Shown here piece by piece: positions 6,501 through 12,874 of a stretch of DNA of 15,457 nt. Under the pieces are notes generated by a model, which saw nothing but the letters and a program-made list of their open reading frames with translations, was not told the DNA's origin and ran no database searches. The position numbers were made by a program, and so were the translations under genes. This stretch comes from Clostridia bacterium. GTDB taxonomy: Bacteria > Bacillota > Clostridia > Christensenellales > Borkfalkiaceae. The stretch spans positions 1 to 15,457 of the forward strand of contig JAGCLN010000255.1 in assembly GCA_017646945.1 (NCBI GenBank), read 5' to 3'. Position 1 is the first letter of the stretch. The number at the start of each line of letters is the position of its first letter.

Positions 6501-8064
6501 ATACTTCTTCGTTAGAAGAATTAAGCCAAACGTCGTTTACGCTATCGTAAGTAAGGTTTAAGAACTCGCCGAGCGTGATTCCTTTCATAAGGTCGGAAAC
6601 TTCAAGCGAACTGAAATCGCTAATCTTTTTATCGTAGAGTTCATACATTATCTTTTCGGAAACGGTTTCCTTGCCGATAGGTTGGTCGGTATTGTCGTAC
6701 CAAACGTCACCCACTTTATAATAATTGAAAACCTGACCGATATTACAATCGTTTAAAATACCTTCAATATCGAAGTGGCCTTCTAACGCGTCAACCATAG
6801 TATAGCTGGAAATATCGCCAAACAGTTTGCCGAGTTCGTGGCCGTCGCCATCGTACCACTTGCCTGCGTTTTCGCCACAGTCTTCCGTGCCGTGAACGGG
6901 GCATTTTTCGGTGTTATTACATTGAGAATTGCCCATCGCTAAACCGAAATACATTCCTTCTAAAAGGACTGCTATGTCTAAACCGCCAAGCATATCCACA
7001 ACGTTTAAACTAGCAAGATTAGTTAATAATACCTTTTCAAGCGCGGGCTTTGTTGAAACGGTATCGCCTTCGTAAAGTTCGCCGTCACAATCGGCAACGT
7101 CTTCGTGCACGGGGCAACTTTCAGTCTTAGTACACAAGGTAACGCCCATGAGTTTGCCGACTGATAAAAGATTGAATAACGGGTCGATAGTGAGAGCGTA
7201 AGCATCAAGTTCTTCATCAAATATGAACAAGTCGCCGAGCAACACGCCCGAAACGAGTGAAAGACCTTCGTATTTTTCTTTAAACGCATCTTCAGTTTTA
7301 GCGCCGAACGATGCGATTATTTCTGCAATTTCTTTACCTGCTAAGGAAGAAAGGTAACCTTCTTTAACTTCGTAGCCAAGGTCCATTTGCGTTCCTTCGC
7401 TCATATCGGTAAGAACGCCCATTTCAAGATTTGCAAGTAGGTTAAGACCCATATCTTCAGCAGTGTAAACGTAATCACCGCCATCGATTGTTTCTTCGTA
7501 GACAGAACTTAATACGCTACCTATCTTCATTGAACGAAGAACGGAAGAAAAACCTGCGTTTTGAGAATCTTTAGCAAGCAAGTCGCCAAGCGTATACTGT
7601 CTTAAACGGTTGCGCGCGCCTTCAGAGAATATAGGATATTTACCCGTTTCAGCATCCTTAGGCAAGAACATAAAGATTACGCCCATATTGACTTCATACA
7701 TACCGTCCCCGCTAAAAAGCGCGCCGATAGCAAGGTCACGGAAACTATTTAAGTCCTTTTCATCAACCTTTTCGGGGTCGACCTTTAAAAGTTTAAGGAT
7801 AGAATCAACGCTAAGACCTTTTTTCTCAAGTTCCTTAACGGTAAGACCTTGCGGGTCTTTCTTTATTTCCACCATAAACGAAGCCCACTCTTCAAAAGTG
7901 AGTGAACTTAACTCGCCTAAAGTATCTTCTTCAACGCCAACGTCTTTTAACGATAGGTTTTTAAACGCCCAGTAACCACCGCCGACAATACCGCCAACGA
8001 CGAGTACGAACGAAAATATCATACCTAAAAAGAACGCAAGCATTCTCCTTGTAAAATTAGCCAT
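3523..8064 (-). CDS. Giant membrane-anchored surface repeat protein
   Basis: This 1513-residue protein is not assigned to a named family. One N-terminal membrane helix (about 8-33) after MANFTRR leaves the remainder outside the cell; no lipobox or sorting signal is seen. Residues 34-300 are a unique region. Residues 442-1250 hold five tandem copies of a 161-164 residue unit, starting at 442, 604, 767, 931 and 1092. Each unit is three sub-repeats of about 54 residues with the signature [IL]G[ED][FL][LM]G[YL]...W[YL]. Cys/His clusters C-x5-C-x2-H-x(2-5)-C occur at 311-326, 382-396 and twice in 1326-1354, inserted just before the W-Y position. The start is supported by GGAG (8070-8073) and the membrane segment. 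It is the second gene of the rplI operon. A structural adhesin, envelope spacer or lipid-bridge role is only speculation. Confidence 0.85.
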   Translation of the reverse strand: MANFTRRMLAFFLGMIFSFVLVVGGIVGGGYWAFKNLSLKDVGVEEDTLGELSSLTFEEWASFMVEIKKDPQGLTVKELEKKGLSVDSILKLLKVDPEKVDEKDLNSFRDLAIGALFSGDGMYEVNMGVIFMFLPKDAETGKYPIFSEGARNRLRQYTLGDLLAKDSQNAGFSSVLRSMKIGSVLSSVYEETIDGGDYVYTAEDMGLNLLANLEMGVLTDMSEGTQMDLGYEVKEGYLSSLAGKEIAEIIASFGAKTEDAFKEKYEGLSLVSGVLLGDLFIFDEELDAYALTIDPLFNLLSVGKLMGVTLCTKTESCPVHEDVADCDGELYEGDTVSTKPALEKVLLTNLASLNVVDMLGGLDIAVLLEGMYFGLAMGNSQCNNTEKCPVHGTEDCGENAGKWYDGDGHELGKLFGDISSYTMVDALEGHFDIEGILNDCNIGQVFNYYKVGDVWYDNTDQPIGKETVSEKIMYELYDKKISDFSSLEVSDLMKGITLGEFLNLTYDSVNDVWLNSSNEEVSVLYGSIAGLTVTELMNNSNALTDAIGDLYIGDFMEYEKTADGWLYSDGKEVTGLDKAIADIKLSDMLSGNVSIEDSLNGVTIGELLGYKKEGSNWLDKNGVPLLKESLEDKIFYQLYDKTVQDFTDGNITMTDLMDGIYLGEFLGLENKGGTWYEKDTETKASVLYQTIAGLTINELMDNSNALTDAIGELYFGDFMEYEKTADGWLDADGNEVTGLDKTLADIKISDMLNGTVDVQDSVNGVQIGELLGYTHNGSTWVDENNVPIPLETMEDRIFSQIYDKTMQDFSDGNITMSELMDGIYLGEFLGLENRAGTWYEKGTNVKASVLYGALADITMPELLNDGSLITTELKTLYMGDFMGYVYRGNAWYEADGVTLLGGVDKVIAEISLADVLDGTINIKDSIKDVSIGELLGYENKFGVWYDGETAIGKDDITGKVFYGIYGKTVSEFGSLEIEDLMEGIYLGEFLGLENRDGAWYEKGTNNKASVLYGALADIEIPALLMDGNLINTKLKALYMGDFMGYVYRGNAWYEADGITLLDGVDKVIAEISLADVLDGTINISDSIKSVSIGELLGYELKGSDWYDGETLIGKTDITGKVFYGIYGKTVSEFGSLKIDDLMEGIYLGEFLGLENRAGPWYEKGTNVKASVLYSTIADIEIPDLLDNGNLITDRLKVLYVGDFMGFVNKNGTWYEANGVNALKGADKLMAEISLGDVLNGTLSLDINSLKLEDLINPNGNKVLEFLCSGGTTINGLSGKIDTMVLGDVVDTSNNTMLGLLADTKLDDLSTKINSLYVGEIMGFTKCTQNASCEVHGDCSACTEDENCHIHGVDCAEGELFWYEKSGANWVLEVGVEGRVADLTVDSIGHHGIKELNFVLGDVMTEQQLSESLFELAYTGEIKNADNSVKYKAVSDVSHIPITQLAERIGVGAETASYLQLEHANLLHLEEDVEVKLDAIFGVKVVNGETIGVWEEWTVNKIFTELVNKIALLG
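4315..6741 (-). repeat. Five tandem 483-492 bp coding repeats
   Basis: This is the DNA encoding residues 442-1250 of the giant protein. A marker string, TTTTCAAGACCTAAGAATTC, recurs at 4601, 5084, 5567 and 6056 (the third and fourth copies match over this string), giving spacings of 483, 483 and 489 bp. The central copies are close to identical at nucleotide level, which points to recent duplication or gene conversion. Such an array could gain or lose whole units by recombination without breaking the frame. Confidence 0.85.
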
Positions 8065-8075
8065 AATAACTCCAT

Positions 8076-8092
8076 AACGGCAACGTGCCGTT
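8076..8092 (-). promoter_or_regulatory. Intercistronic hairpin before the giant gene
   Basis: AACGGCA-CGT-TGCCGTT on the minus strand is a perfect 7-bp stem with a 3-nt loop. It ends two nt before the ribosome binding site GGAG (8070-8073) of the giant gene. It has no T run, so it is not a terminator. It may tune translation or mRNA processing between rplI and the giant gene. Confidence 0.5.
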
Positions 8093-8105
8093 TAAATTCT
8101 CAAAA

Positions 8106-8549
8106 TTATAAAGAAACGACTTCCACTTTGATTTTCGCTACCGCATCGGGAAGGAATTTTACTTCTACCGTAAACTCGCCCACACTCTTGATAGCGTCTT
8201 TTAATAAGATTTTCTTTTTGTCAACGGAAAAGCCCTTTTCGTTTAAAACTTCGGCAATTTCTTTAGAAGTGATTGAACCGAACACTCTGCCGTTTTCACC
8301 GCACTTAATCTTAACGGTTATTTTTTCACCGTTTAAGCGCTTTGCTTCTTCTTTGAGCGCTTTGATTTCTTCTTGTTTATGGAAAACTTGCGCATCCTTT
8401 TTAATATTTAAACTGTTAACTTTAACCGAAGTTGCTTCTTCGGCAAGGCCTTTTTTGATAAGGCAGTTTCTCGCATAACCGTCCGCCACTTCTTTGATTT
8501 CGCCTGCTTTACCTGTGCCTTTAACGTCTTTGAGTAATATAATTTTCAT
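8106..8549 (-). CDS. rplI: 50S ribosomal protein bL9
   Basis: This 147-residue bL9 protein of the large ribosomal subunit binds 23S rRNA near the L1 stalk base. The N-terminal domain (MKIILLKDVKGTGKAGEIKEV, then ADGYARNCLIKKGLA) carries the family signature. A long helix spans about 45-75 (HKQEEIKALKEEAKRLN), and the C-terminal RNA-binding domain follows (GRVFGSITSKEIAEVL). Length is normal. The start is placed at 8549, not at an in-frame ATG 30 bases further upstream, because AAGGAG (8556-8561) lies directly before 8549 and the upstream ATG would fall above the predicted transcription start. It leads the operon into the giant gene after 41 nt. The common partners of rplI (gdpP, dnaB, rpsR) are absent here. 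Confidence 0.96.
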   Translation of the reverse strand: MKIILLKDVKGTGKAGEIKEVADGYARNCLIKKGLAEEATSVKVNSLNIKKDAQVFHKQEEIKALKEEAKRLNGEKITVKIKCGENGRVFGSITSKEIAEVLNEKGFSVDKKKILLKDAIKSVGEFTVEVKFLPDAVAKIKVEVVSL

Positions 8550-8567
8550 AGTAATCTCCTTTTTTGT

Positions 8568-8596
8568 ATTGTATATCAAATAACGGGTTTTGTCAA
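8568..8596 (-). promoter_or_regulatory. Promoter of the rplI operon
   Basis: On the minus strand: consensus -35 TTGACA (8591-8596), 17-bp spacer, -10 TACAAT (8568-8573). The start near 8561 coincides with the ribosome binding site, giving a leader of about 12 nt. It is the only strong promoter I see for the four genes down to 2315. Confidence 0.85.
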
Positions 8597-8679
8597 TGTA
8601 TAAATCGTATATTTTAGAATATACTATTTATACGCAGGTCAATTTATTACTGAAAATTTTATAACGCAAGGGGGAAAAT

Positions 8680-8826
8680 ATGAATAAAAACTGCATTGAT
8701 TGTGACGTTTCTACCTGCATTTATAACAACCTTGGCAAAGAGTGTACTTTGCAGGCGGTAAAAATTACCACCGATTGTACGGACCTTACTTGTTGCGGTA
8801 GTTATAAAAATAAACTCGTAGAATAA
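8680..8826 (+). CDS. Small Cys-rich DUF1540-like protein
   Basis: This 48-residue protein has seven cysteines, at residues 5, 8, 13, 22, 33, 38 and 39. The core VSTCIYNNLGKECTLQAVKI followed by further cysteines matches the pattern of DUF1540 proteins of clostridia: a CxYN motif, a second Cys about 9 residues later, a short beta strand, then a closing Cys group. These are presumed small metal-binding proteins; the function is unknown. AGGGGG (8669-8674) precedes the ATG, and a terminator follows at 8837-8872. A possible -10, TATACT, is at 8620-8625, but its -35 is weak. The gene is divergent from rplI. Confidence 0.75.
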   Translation: MNKNCIDCDVSTCIYNNLGKECTLQAVKITTDCTDLTCCGSYKNKLVE

Positions 8827-8836
8827 TTTTTTGCAT

Positions 8837-8872
8837 AAAAAAACGCGTTTCCGAAAGGGGAACGCGTTTTTT
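8837..8872. terminator. Convergent terminator
   Basis: Stem AAAAACGCGTTTCC / GGGAACGCGTTTTT (one G-U pair) with loop GAAAG, ending in a T run on the plus strand and in T7 on the minus strand. It serves the 48-residue gene and the convergent 1145-residue gene. Confidence 0.9.
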
Positions 8873-8881
8873 ATTAAACTT

Positions 8882-11800
8882 TTACATGTTAAAATTGTAA
8901 ACTACCTCGATTGCATTTTTCAAATCTAAATCGCCATTTTCATCAAAGCAAGTTTCATCGATGATATGGTAAGAAATATGAGACAATCTACCGCCGTGAG
9001 CCTCAAGGTTAAAGTCGTATAACGTTTGACCTTGGAACTCAACGAATTCCGCATAAGCAACGACACCATTATCCATCATATTGTATTCGATAACTAACTG
9101 GTCTTCAATCTTAGCAAAAGTTCTTATCTTTTGTAACGTAGTGTTGAAATACTCAAAGTAAGAAGCAACGGCTTCGTAATCACAAATTTCGCTATTGAGC
9201 ATCCAATCGCCGTACCAGTTTTCAGCAAGAACGTTAACGTCACATCCTTCGCCGTCTACACCATTTATCATAACGGTTATATTATCAGGATTTTGATTAA
9301 ACCAAACGTGATAGAATTCCTCTCCAACAAAATATTCAAGGGTGAAATTTATGTTGTCTTCTTTAATTTGGAAAAGGTCTTGATAAGTAACGACTGGTTT
9401 GTCATCTCCTTCGCCACCGCCTTGAATGAAATCGTCACTCTTTATAAATTCGTCAGGATTGATATATTCAACGAAGACGTTTCCATGGTCGCTAAACGTA
9501 TAAGTATATAAGGTTTCTACGTATTCTTCGCCACCGTTTTCTTCGTTAGCATATTCCATAAGAACAAAGGAAATTTGCGTGATAACGCCGTCTTTTGCAA
9601 CGATGGTTATATCCTTCATAAATTGACCATCGTAACCGCATCTATCTTCTAAAACGTAGTAGATAGTATCGCCGTCTTCAGTTACCGTGAAGAGTTTTTC
9701 AATGGTTGAGAAGTAATATAAAAGTTCTTCAAGTTGTCCTACTTCGGGTACGTAAGCCCACGTATAAACGGTATCGTTAATTACGTAGTAAATGCCATCG
9801 TACCAAGCGAATAAATCGGGGGCTTCAGTATTAGAATCTAAAGTGTAAGTCCACTTATAACCATCGAGTTCTAATACAGCCGTGCTTAATAAAGTTTCAC
9901 CAGCATCGCCTTTTAAAGTAATGGTAACGGTAGCGTTGCTAATATTTAACATCCTATTGAACTTGAATCTTTCAAAATAAGCCTCGCTATCAATCTCAGT
10001 TTCATTTAAGTCGGTTAACTCATACACGTAGAGCATATCGTAATACTCGTCTTTATCCACGTCGTAATAATCGCCAACTACTACGAAAGATAAAGTAGCG
10101 ATAATACCGTCGACAACCGTGAACGTTACGTCATAAATTTCACCGGCAAAACTATCTTCAAAATAACTTGCGGTGTAAGTGATAACGCCGTCTACTTCGC
10201 TCATTTCAAACGCGCTTGCATTCGAAGTTAAGAATTGTTTTAAAATGAGAAGATTGTAAACGTAGTTATCAAGTCTTTCATCGCTAACGATACCGTTTTG
10301 GTAATACGAGCCTTGGTCACAATAAATAACGAAATTAATCGTTGCGTTACCCGGCATCATACCGTAAGGCATATTGATATCTGCAATCCAAGAACCGTTA
10401 TCAATTAAGTAATCAGCAGAAATATTAGTATCTACTAAATCTTCGCCGATAATCGCGTAGTTATCAACGCTAATCGTTGCATTTTTTACGTCAAATTGTT
10501 TAGCCCATTCAGAAAGTTCGCCATAGTCTGAACCGTTGAAAATAGTTTCGCCCCAGTTGTAGAACTCATACACCTTCGATTGTCTATAAACGCCACCTTC
10601 AACGTAGCCTAAATCGTTTTCAATCACAACGCCTTCAACGTAATATTCAATTCTTTCGAGAGTGCCGTAGTAAGCAGTAATAGTTATCGTTAAGTAACCG
10701 TCAAGATATCCACCGCCATTGAAAGGAACTTTGGTAATGAAAGAAACTTCGTCACGGCGTGTAAACATTTCGAATGAGCCGCTAAAATTCACGTCGCTCA
10801 TAAATGAAGTAAACAAGTAGTCGCTAGAACTATCTTCAACGCCGTCAATGAAAGACTTTTCGCCGTTGAAGTAAATATTTACATACTTATAACCCATGCC
10901 GTCGAACTTTTCAGTCGAAATTAACCATTCATTACCAGCAACTCTAATTTGTTGGTTTACTTGTTCGGTAATACCGGGATAGGTTTCGCCTTCGTAAATA
11001 AACTCGGGGTATTCAGTATAGGATGAGTAGTTTACGGAAACGTTATCAAACTTGAATAAATTATTCCATTCTTCTTCCGTCATTTCGGGTAACGTGGGTT
11101 GGTCAGGTTCACCGCCACCTTCACCTGCGTCAACGTAGTCGGTAGGGATTTTGATAACGGTTGAATTGCGGTTGTAAATTCTATATTCAGCACTTACTTC
11201 AACGCCGTCAACGTATTTACAAACTTTAATGTACTCAACTTCACCGTTTACAAACGCGTAGATTAATTTGCCTTCTTTACCATCTGGCAAAACTACTCTA
11301 CCTTCGTAATAACCGTCGCTATAATGGAAGTGATTAAAGTTGATGTCTTTTTTACTATGAACGTAGTACGCTTCGGGGGTAAACGTTGCCCAAGTCTCTT
11401 CGTCAGTTTCCATTCTTTGAGCAACTTGACCTTGAATTACGTAGTAAATATAATATCTACCATCATTATTTTCAAAGTAAATTTTAATGCCCTCTTCAGA
11501 AATGGAATTAAACCAGTTGTTACCATCTTTCTTAACGAAAGATTCGGAACTTTGAGTTACTACGTTATTGTTCATATCATACGAATAAGCGGTTTCCGTA
11601 CCGTATGCAGAGAAACTATTAACGTTTGCAAACGATACCGCTTGATAGAACTGATCTTCGGTTACTTCTTCGCCGACAAACTCTTCTAACACGGGGGGAA
11701 CAAGTTCTTCTTCCTCTTCTTCGCCGTCATCGTGCTCTGCGTTTGCGATTGATGAAGCAACGTGATTCGACGTTACAACGCCACCGTCGGTAATCGCGTA

Positions 11801-12319
11801 AGAAACGGCGGTAAAATCAACGAACATAAGCTCCTCAATTACATTATCAAGAGCAGCCCAAAGCGCTTCTTCATCTTCGGCAAGTTCGGGCTTAACGCTT
11901 ATTGCCCAGTTAGTAAGACGCTCGTAATCGAATAAAATCGCAGGCGTGAAAATAAATCCTTTTTCAACAGGTTCGTTATCTATGATAACGATGTTTACCG
12001 CATCTAATACTTGTTCATTTTCTTCAAGAGTTAAAGCGGGGTCGTACGAGCCGTTTTTAGAAGGGAAAATGAGCGTACCGAAAGTATATGCGGTAGACGG
12101 GTTTGCATCAAGCCATTCTTGTTCAACCGCCGTTTCGTAACGTAAAAAAGCGCCTTCTTCACAAGGTTGAAGTTTTACCCTTTCAGAAACAGCAAAGCCT
12201 GTCGTTTCTTCCGCTTTAACGGTTTTAGGAATAAAACCTACGATAGACAACGCAAGGCACATTGAAAAGATTAAGGTAAGAACGGCGACTAAATTTCTTT
12301 TAACAATACTGTTATTCAT
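8882..12319 (-). CDS. Secreted multi-repeat surface protein
   Basis: This 1145-residue exported protein has a signal peptide at residues 1-36 (KR, hydrophobic core 9-31, likely cut after VKA). Residues 40-192 form a globular domain (FGTLIFPSKNG..., then VDFTAVSYAITDGG) that resembles, from memory, N-terminal domains of large clostridial surface proteins. An acidic linker EEEEEE follows near 200. About five beta-rich repeats of 165-200 residues begin at about 221, 415, 602, 780 and 980. Each opens with an aromatic helix and then an N-rich strand (EEWNNLFKFDNVSVNYSS, SEWAKQFDVKNATISV, TYQDLFQIKEDNINFT). Glycine/acid linkers separate some of them (397-412 and 967-975). No LPxTG or membrane anchor is present, so it may be released or held non-covalently. 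AGGGGG (12325-12330) supports the start. It lies 14 nt after the 43-residue peptide gene. Confidence 0.85.
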   Translation of the reverse strand: MNNSIVKRNLVAVLTLIFSMCLALSIVGFIPKTVKAEETTGFAVSERVKLQPCEEGAFLRYETAVEQEWLDANPSTAYTFGTLIFPSKNGSYDPALTLEENEQVLDAVNIVIIDNEPVEKGFIFTPAILFDYERLTNWAISVKPELAEDEEALWAALDNVIEELMFVDFTAVSYAITDGGVVTSNHVASSIANAEHDDGEEEEEELVPPVLEEFVGEEVTEDQFYQAVSFANVNSFSAYGTETAYSYDMNNNVVTQSSESFVKKDGNNWFNSISEEGIKIYFENNDGRYYIYYVIQGQVAQRMETDEETWATFTPEAYYVHSKKDINFNHFHYSDGYYEGRVVLPDGKEGKLIYAFVNGEVEYIKVCKYVDGVEVSAEYRIYNRNSTVIKIPTDYVDAGEGGGEPDQPTLPEMTEEEWNNLFKFDNVSVNYSSYTEYPEFIYEGETYPGITEQVNQQIRVAGNEWLISTEKFDGMGYKYVNIYFNGEKSFIDGVEDSSSDYLFTSFMSDVNFSGSFEMFTRRDEVSFITKVPFNGGGYLDGYLTITITAYYGTLERIEYYVEGVVIENDLGYVEGGVYRQSKVYEFYNWGETIFNGSDYGELSEWAKQFDVKNATISVDNYAIIGEDLVDTNISADYLIDNGSWIADINMPYGMMPGNATINFVIYCDQGSYYQNGIVSDERLDNYVYNLLILKQFLTSNASAFEMSEVDGVITYTASYFEDSFAGEIYDVTFTVVDGIIATLSFVVVGDYYDVDKDEYYDMLYVYELTDLNETEIDSEAYFERFKFNRMLNISNATVTITLKGDAGETLLSTAVLELDGYKWTYTLDSNTEAPDLFAWYDGIYYVINDTVYTWAYVPEVGQLEELLYYFSTIEKLFTVTEDGDTIYYVLEDRCGYDGQFMKDITIVAKDGVITQISFVLMEYANEENGGEEYVETLYTYTFSDHGNVFVEYINPDEFIKSDDFIQGGGEGDDKPVVTYQDLFQIKEDNINFTLEYFVGEEFYHVWFNQNPDNITVMINGVDGEGCDVNVLAENWYGDWMLNSEICDYEAVASYFEYFNTTLQKIRTFAKIEDQLVIEYNMMDNGVVAYAEFVEFQGQTLYDFNLEAHGGRLSHISYHIIDETCFDENGDLDLKNAIEVVYNFNM

Positions 12320-12333
12320 AATTGCCCCCTACC

Positions 12334-12465
12334 TTACTTGAGCCATTCACTATCGAGCCAGCTCTCTTTAACGTGAGCATAGTCGTTAGTAGTTGACGTG
12401 GTTACAATGTCAACCAAATTATACGAAATAACTTGAATTGACGGTGCTAAATAAGATTTTTTCAT
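12334..12465 (-). CDS. 43-residue peptide gene upstream of the secreted protein
   Basis: This short gene starts MKKSYLAPSIQVISYNLVDI and ends WLDSEWLK. It has a strong ribosome binding site, AAGGAG (12471-12476), and a strong promoter (12523-12551). The next gene starts 14 nt after its stop. The N-terminal pattern MKK-x-Y-x-x-P-x-[IV]-x-V...D-[IV]-x-T-S recalls short peptides common in gut Firmicutes and Bacteroidota; I know of no established function. It has no signal peptide and no cysteine. It could be a small regulatory or export-associated peptide, or simply a translated leader that couples initiation of the large gene. No RiPP-modifying enzyme is nearby. Confidence 0.7.
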   Translation of the reverse strand: MKKSYLAPSIQVISYNLVDIVTTSTTNDYAHVKESWLDSEWLK

Positions 12466-12484
12466 AATCTCTCCTTATTCGTTC

Positions 12485-12502
12485 CAATAAATATATTTAT
12501 TG
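12485..12502. promoter_or_regulatory. Perfect 18-bp palindrome in the peptide-gene leader
   Basis: CAATAAATATATTTATTG is a perfect palindrome at about +14 to +31 of the transcript, 8 nt before the ribosome binding site. It may be an operator for a dimeric regulator, or an RNA hairpin. It is AT-rich, so chance is possible. Confidence 0.4.
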
Positions 12503-12522
12503 AAACTACATTTTATAAACAC

Positions 12523-12551
12523 ACTATACCACTTTATAAATAAATAATCAA
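12523..12551 (-). promoter_or_regulatory. Promoter of the peptide / secreted protein operon
   Basis: On the minus strand: -35 TTGATT (12546-12551), 17-bp spacer, extended -10 TGg-TATAGT (12523-12528 for the hexamer). Transcription should start near 12516. Confidence 0.8.
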
Positions 12552-12607
12552 GTTTTTTTACAAAAAAAGATTTTTTACTCGCCCACCGTAATATCAATAT
12601 ATAAAAA

Positions 12608-12640
12608 TACACACGCTACGATTATCTGTTAGCGTGCGTA
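12608..12640 (-). terminator. Inverted repeat, possible minus-strand terminator
   Basis: TACACACGCTA (12608-12618) and TAGCGTGCGTA (12630-12640) pair over 11 bp with one mismatch, loop 11 nt. On the minus strand the stem is followed by TTTTTAT, as in a terminator. On the plus strand no T run follows directly. Confidence 0.5.
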
Positions 12641-12724
12641 CGTTACGGATATTTTTATTTTAATGATTGTGGCATAGGGTAGGAATAAAACCCGTTTCAA
12701 GCCGTAAATAACAAAATAAAAAAG

Positions 12725-12745
12725 TTTTAAGACCTTAGAAACAAG
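12725..12745. repeat. Direct repeat, copy 1
   Basis: TTTTAAG-ACCT-TAGAAACAAG matches copy 2 at 12787-12807 in 19 of 21 positions, offset 62. Similarity continues more weakly for about 15 nt further (CAAGACAAGGCTTGA against TTAGGCTAGGCTCGA). Confidence 0.7.
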
Positions 12746-12786
12746 CAAGACAAGGCTTGATTAAGAAAAGTTTGCTCAACGTGGGT

Positions 12787-12807
12787 TTTTAAGCCGTTAG
12801 AAACAAG
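12787..12807. repeat. Direct repeat, copy 2
   Basis: TTTTAAG-CCGT-TAGAAACAAG is the second copy of the 12725-12745 repeat. GCCGT within it can also pair with ACGGC at 12822-12826, enclosing the rest of the repeat. Confidence 0.7.
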
Positions 12808-12825
12808 TTAGGCTAGGCTCGACGG

Positions 12826-12874
12826 CAAGTTATCGGGTGCAACTAACCTTGTTGGTTGTTGCAGTCGTAACTTG
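12826..12874. repeat. Long bipartite hairpin
   Basis: The outer stem is CAAGTTA/TAACTTG (12826-12832 with 12868-12874) and the inner stem is TGCAAC-t-AACC/GGTTGTTGCA (12838-12848 with 12854-12863) with loop TTGTT. A 5/4-nt internal loop separates them. GACGGC occurs on both flanks (12821-12826 and 12874-12879). Confidence 0.6.

Noticed and set aside
3895..7975. Several plus-strand frames of 75-140 codons and one minus-strand frame (7023-7289) inside the giant gene
   Set aside because: They arise from the repetitive, biased sequence of the 1513-residue gene in other frames; none has initiation signals.
8550..8579. Ten-residue N-terminal extension of bL9 (in-frame ATG at 8579)
   Set aside because: bL9 normally begins MKIILL, the ribosome binding site AAGGAG lies directly before 8549, and the promoter's -10 at 8568-8573 would fall inside the extension.
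12725..12807. Two 21-nt repeats separated by 41 nt considered as a mini CRISPR array
   Set aside because: There are only two imperfect copies with similarity extending into the spacer, and no cas genes in the window.
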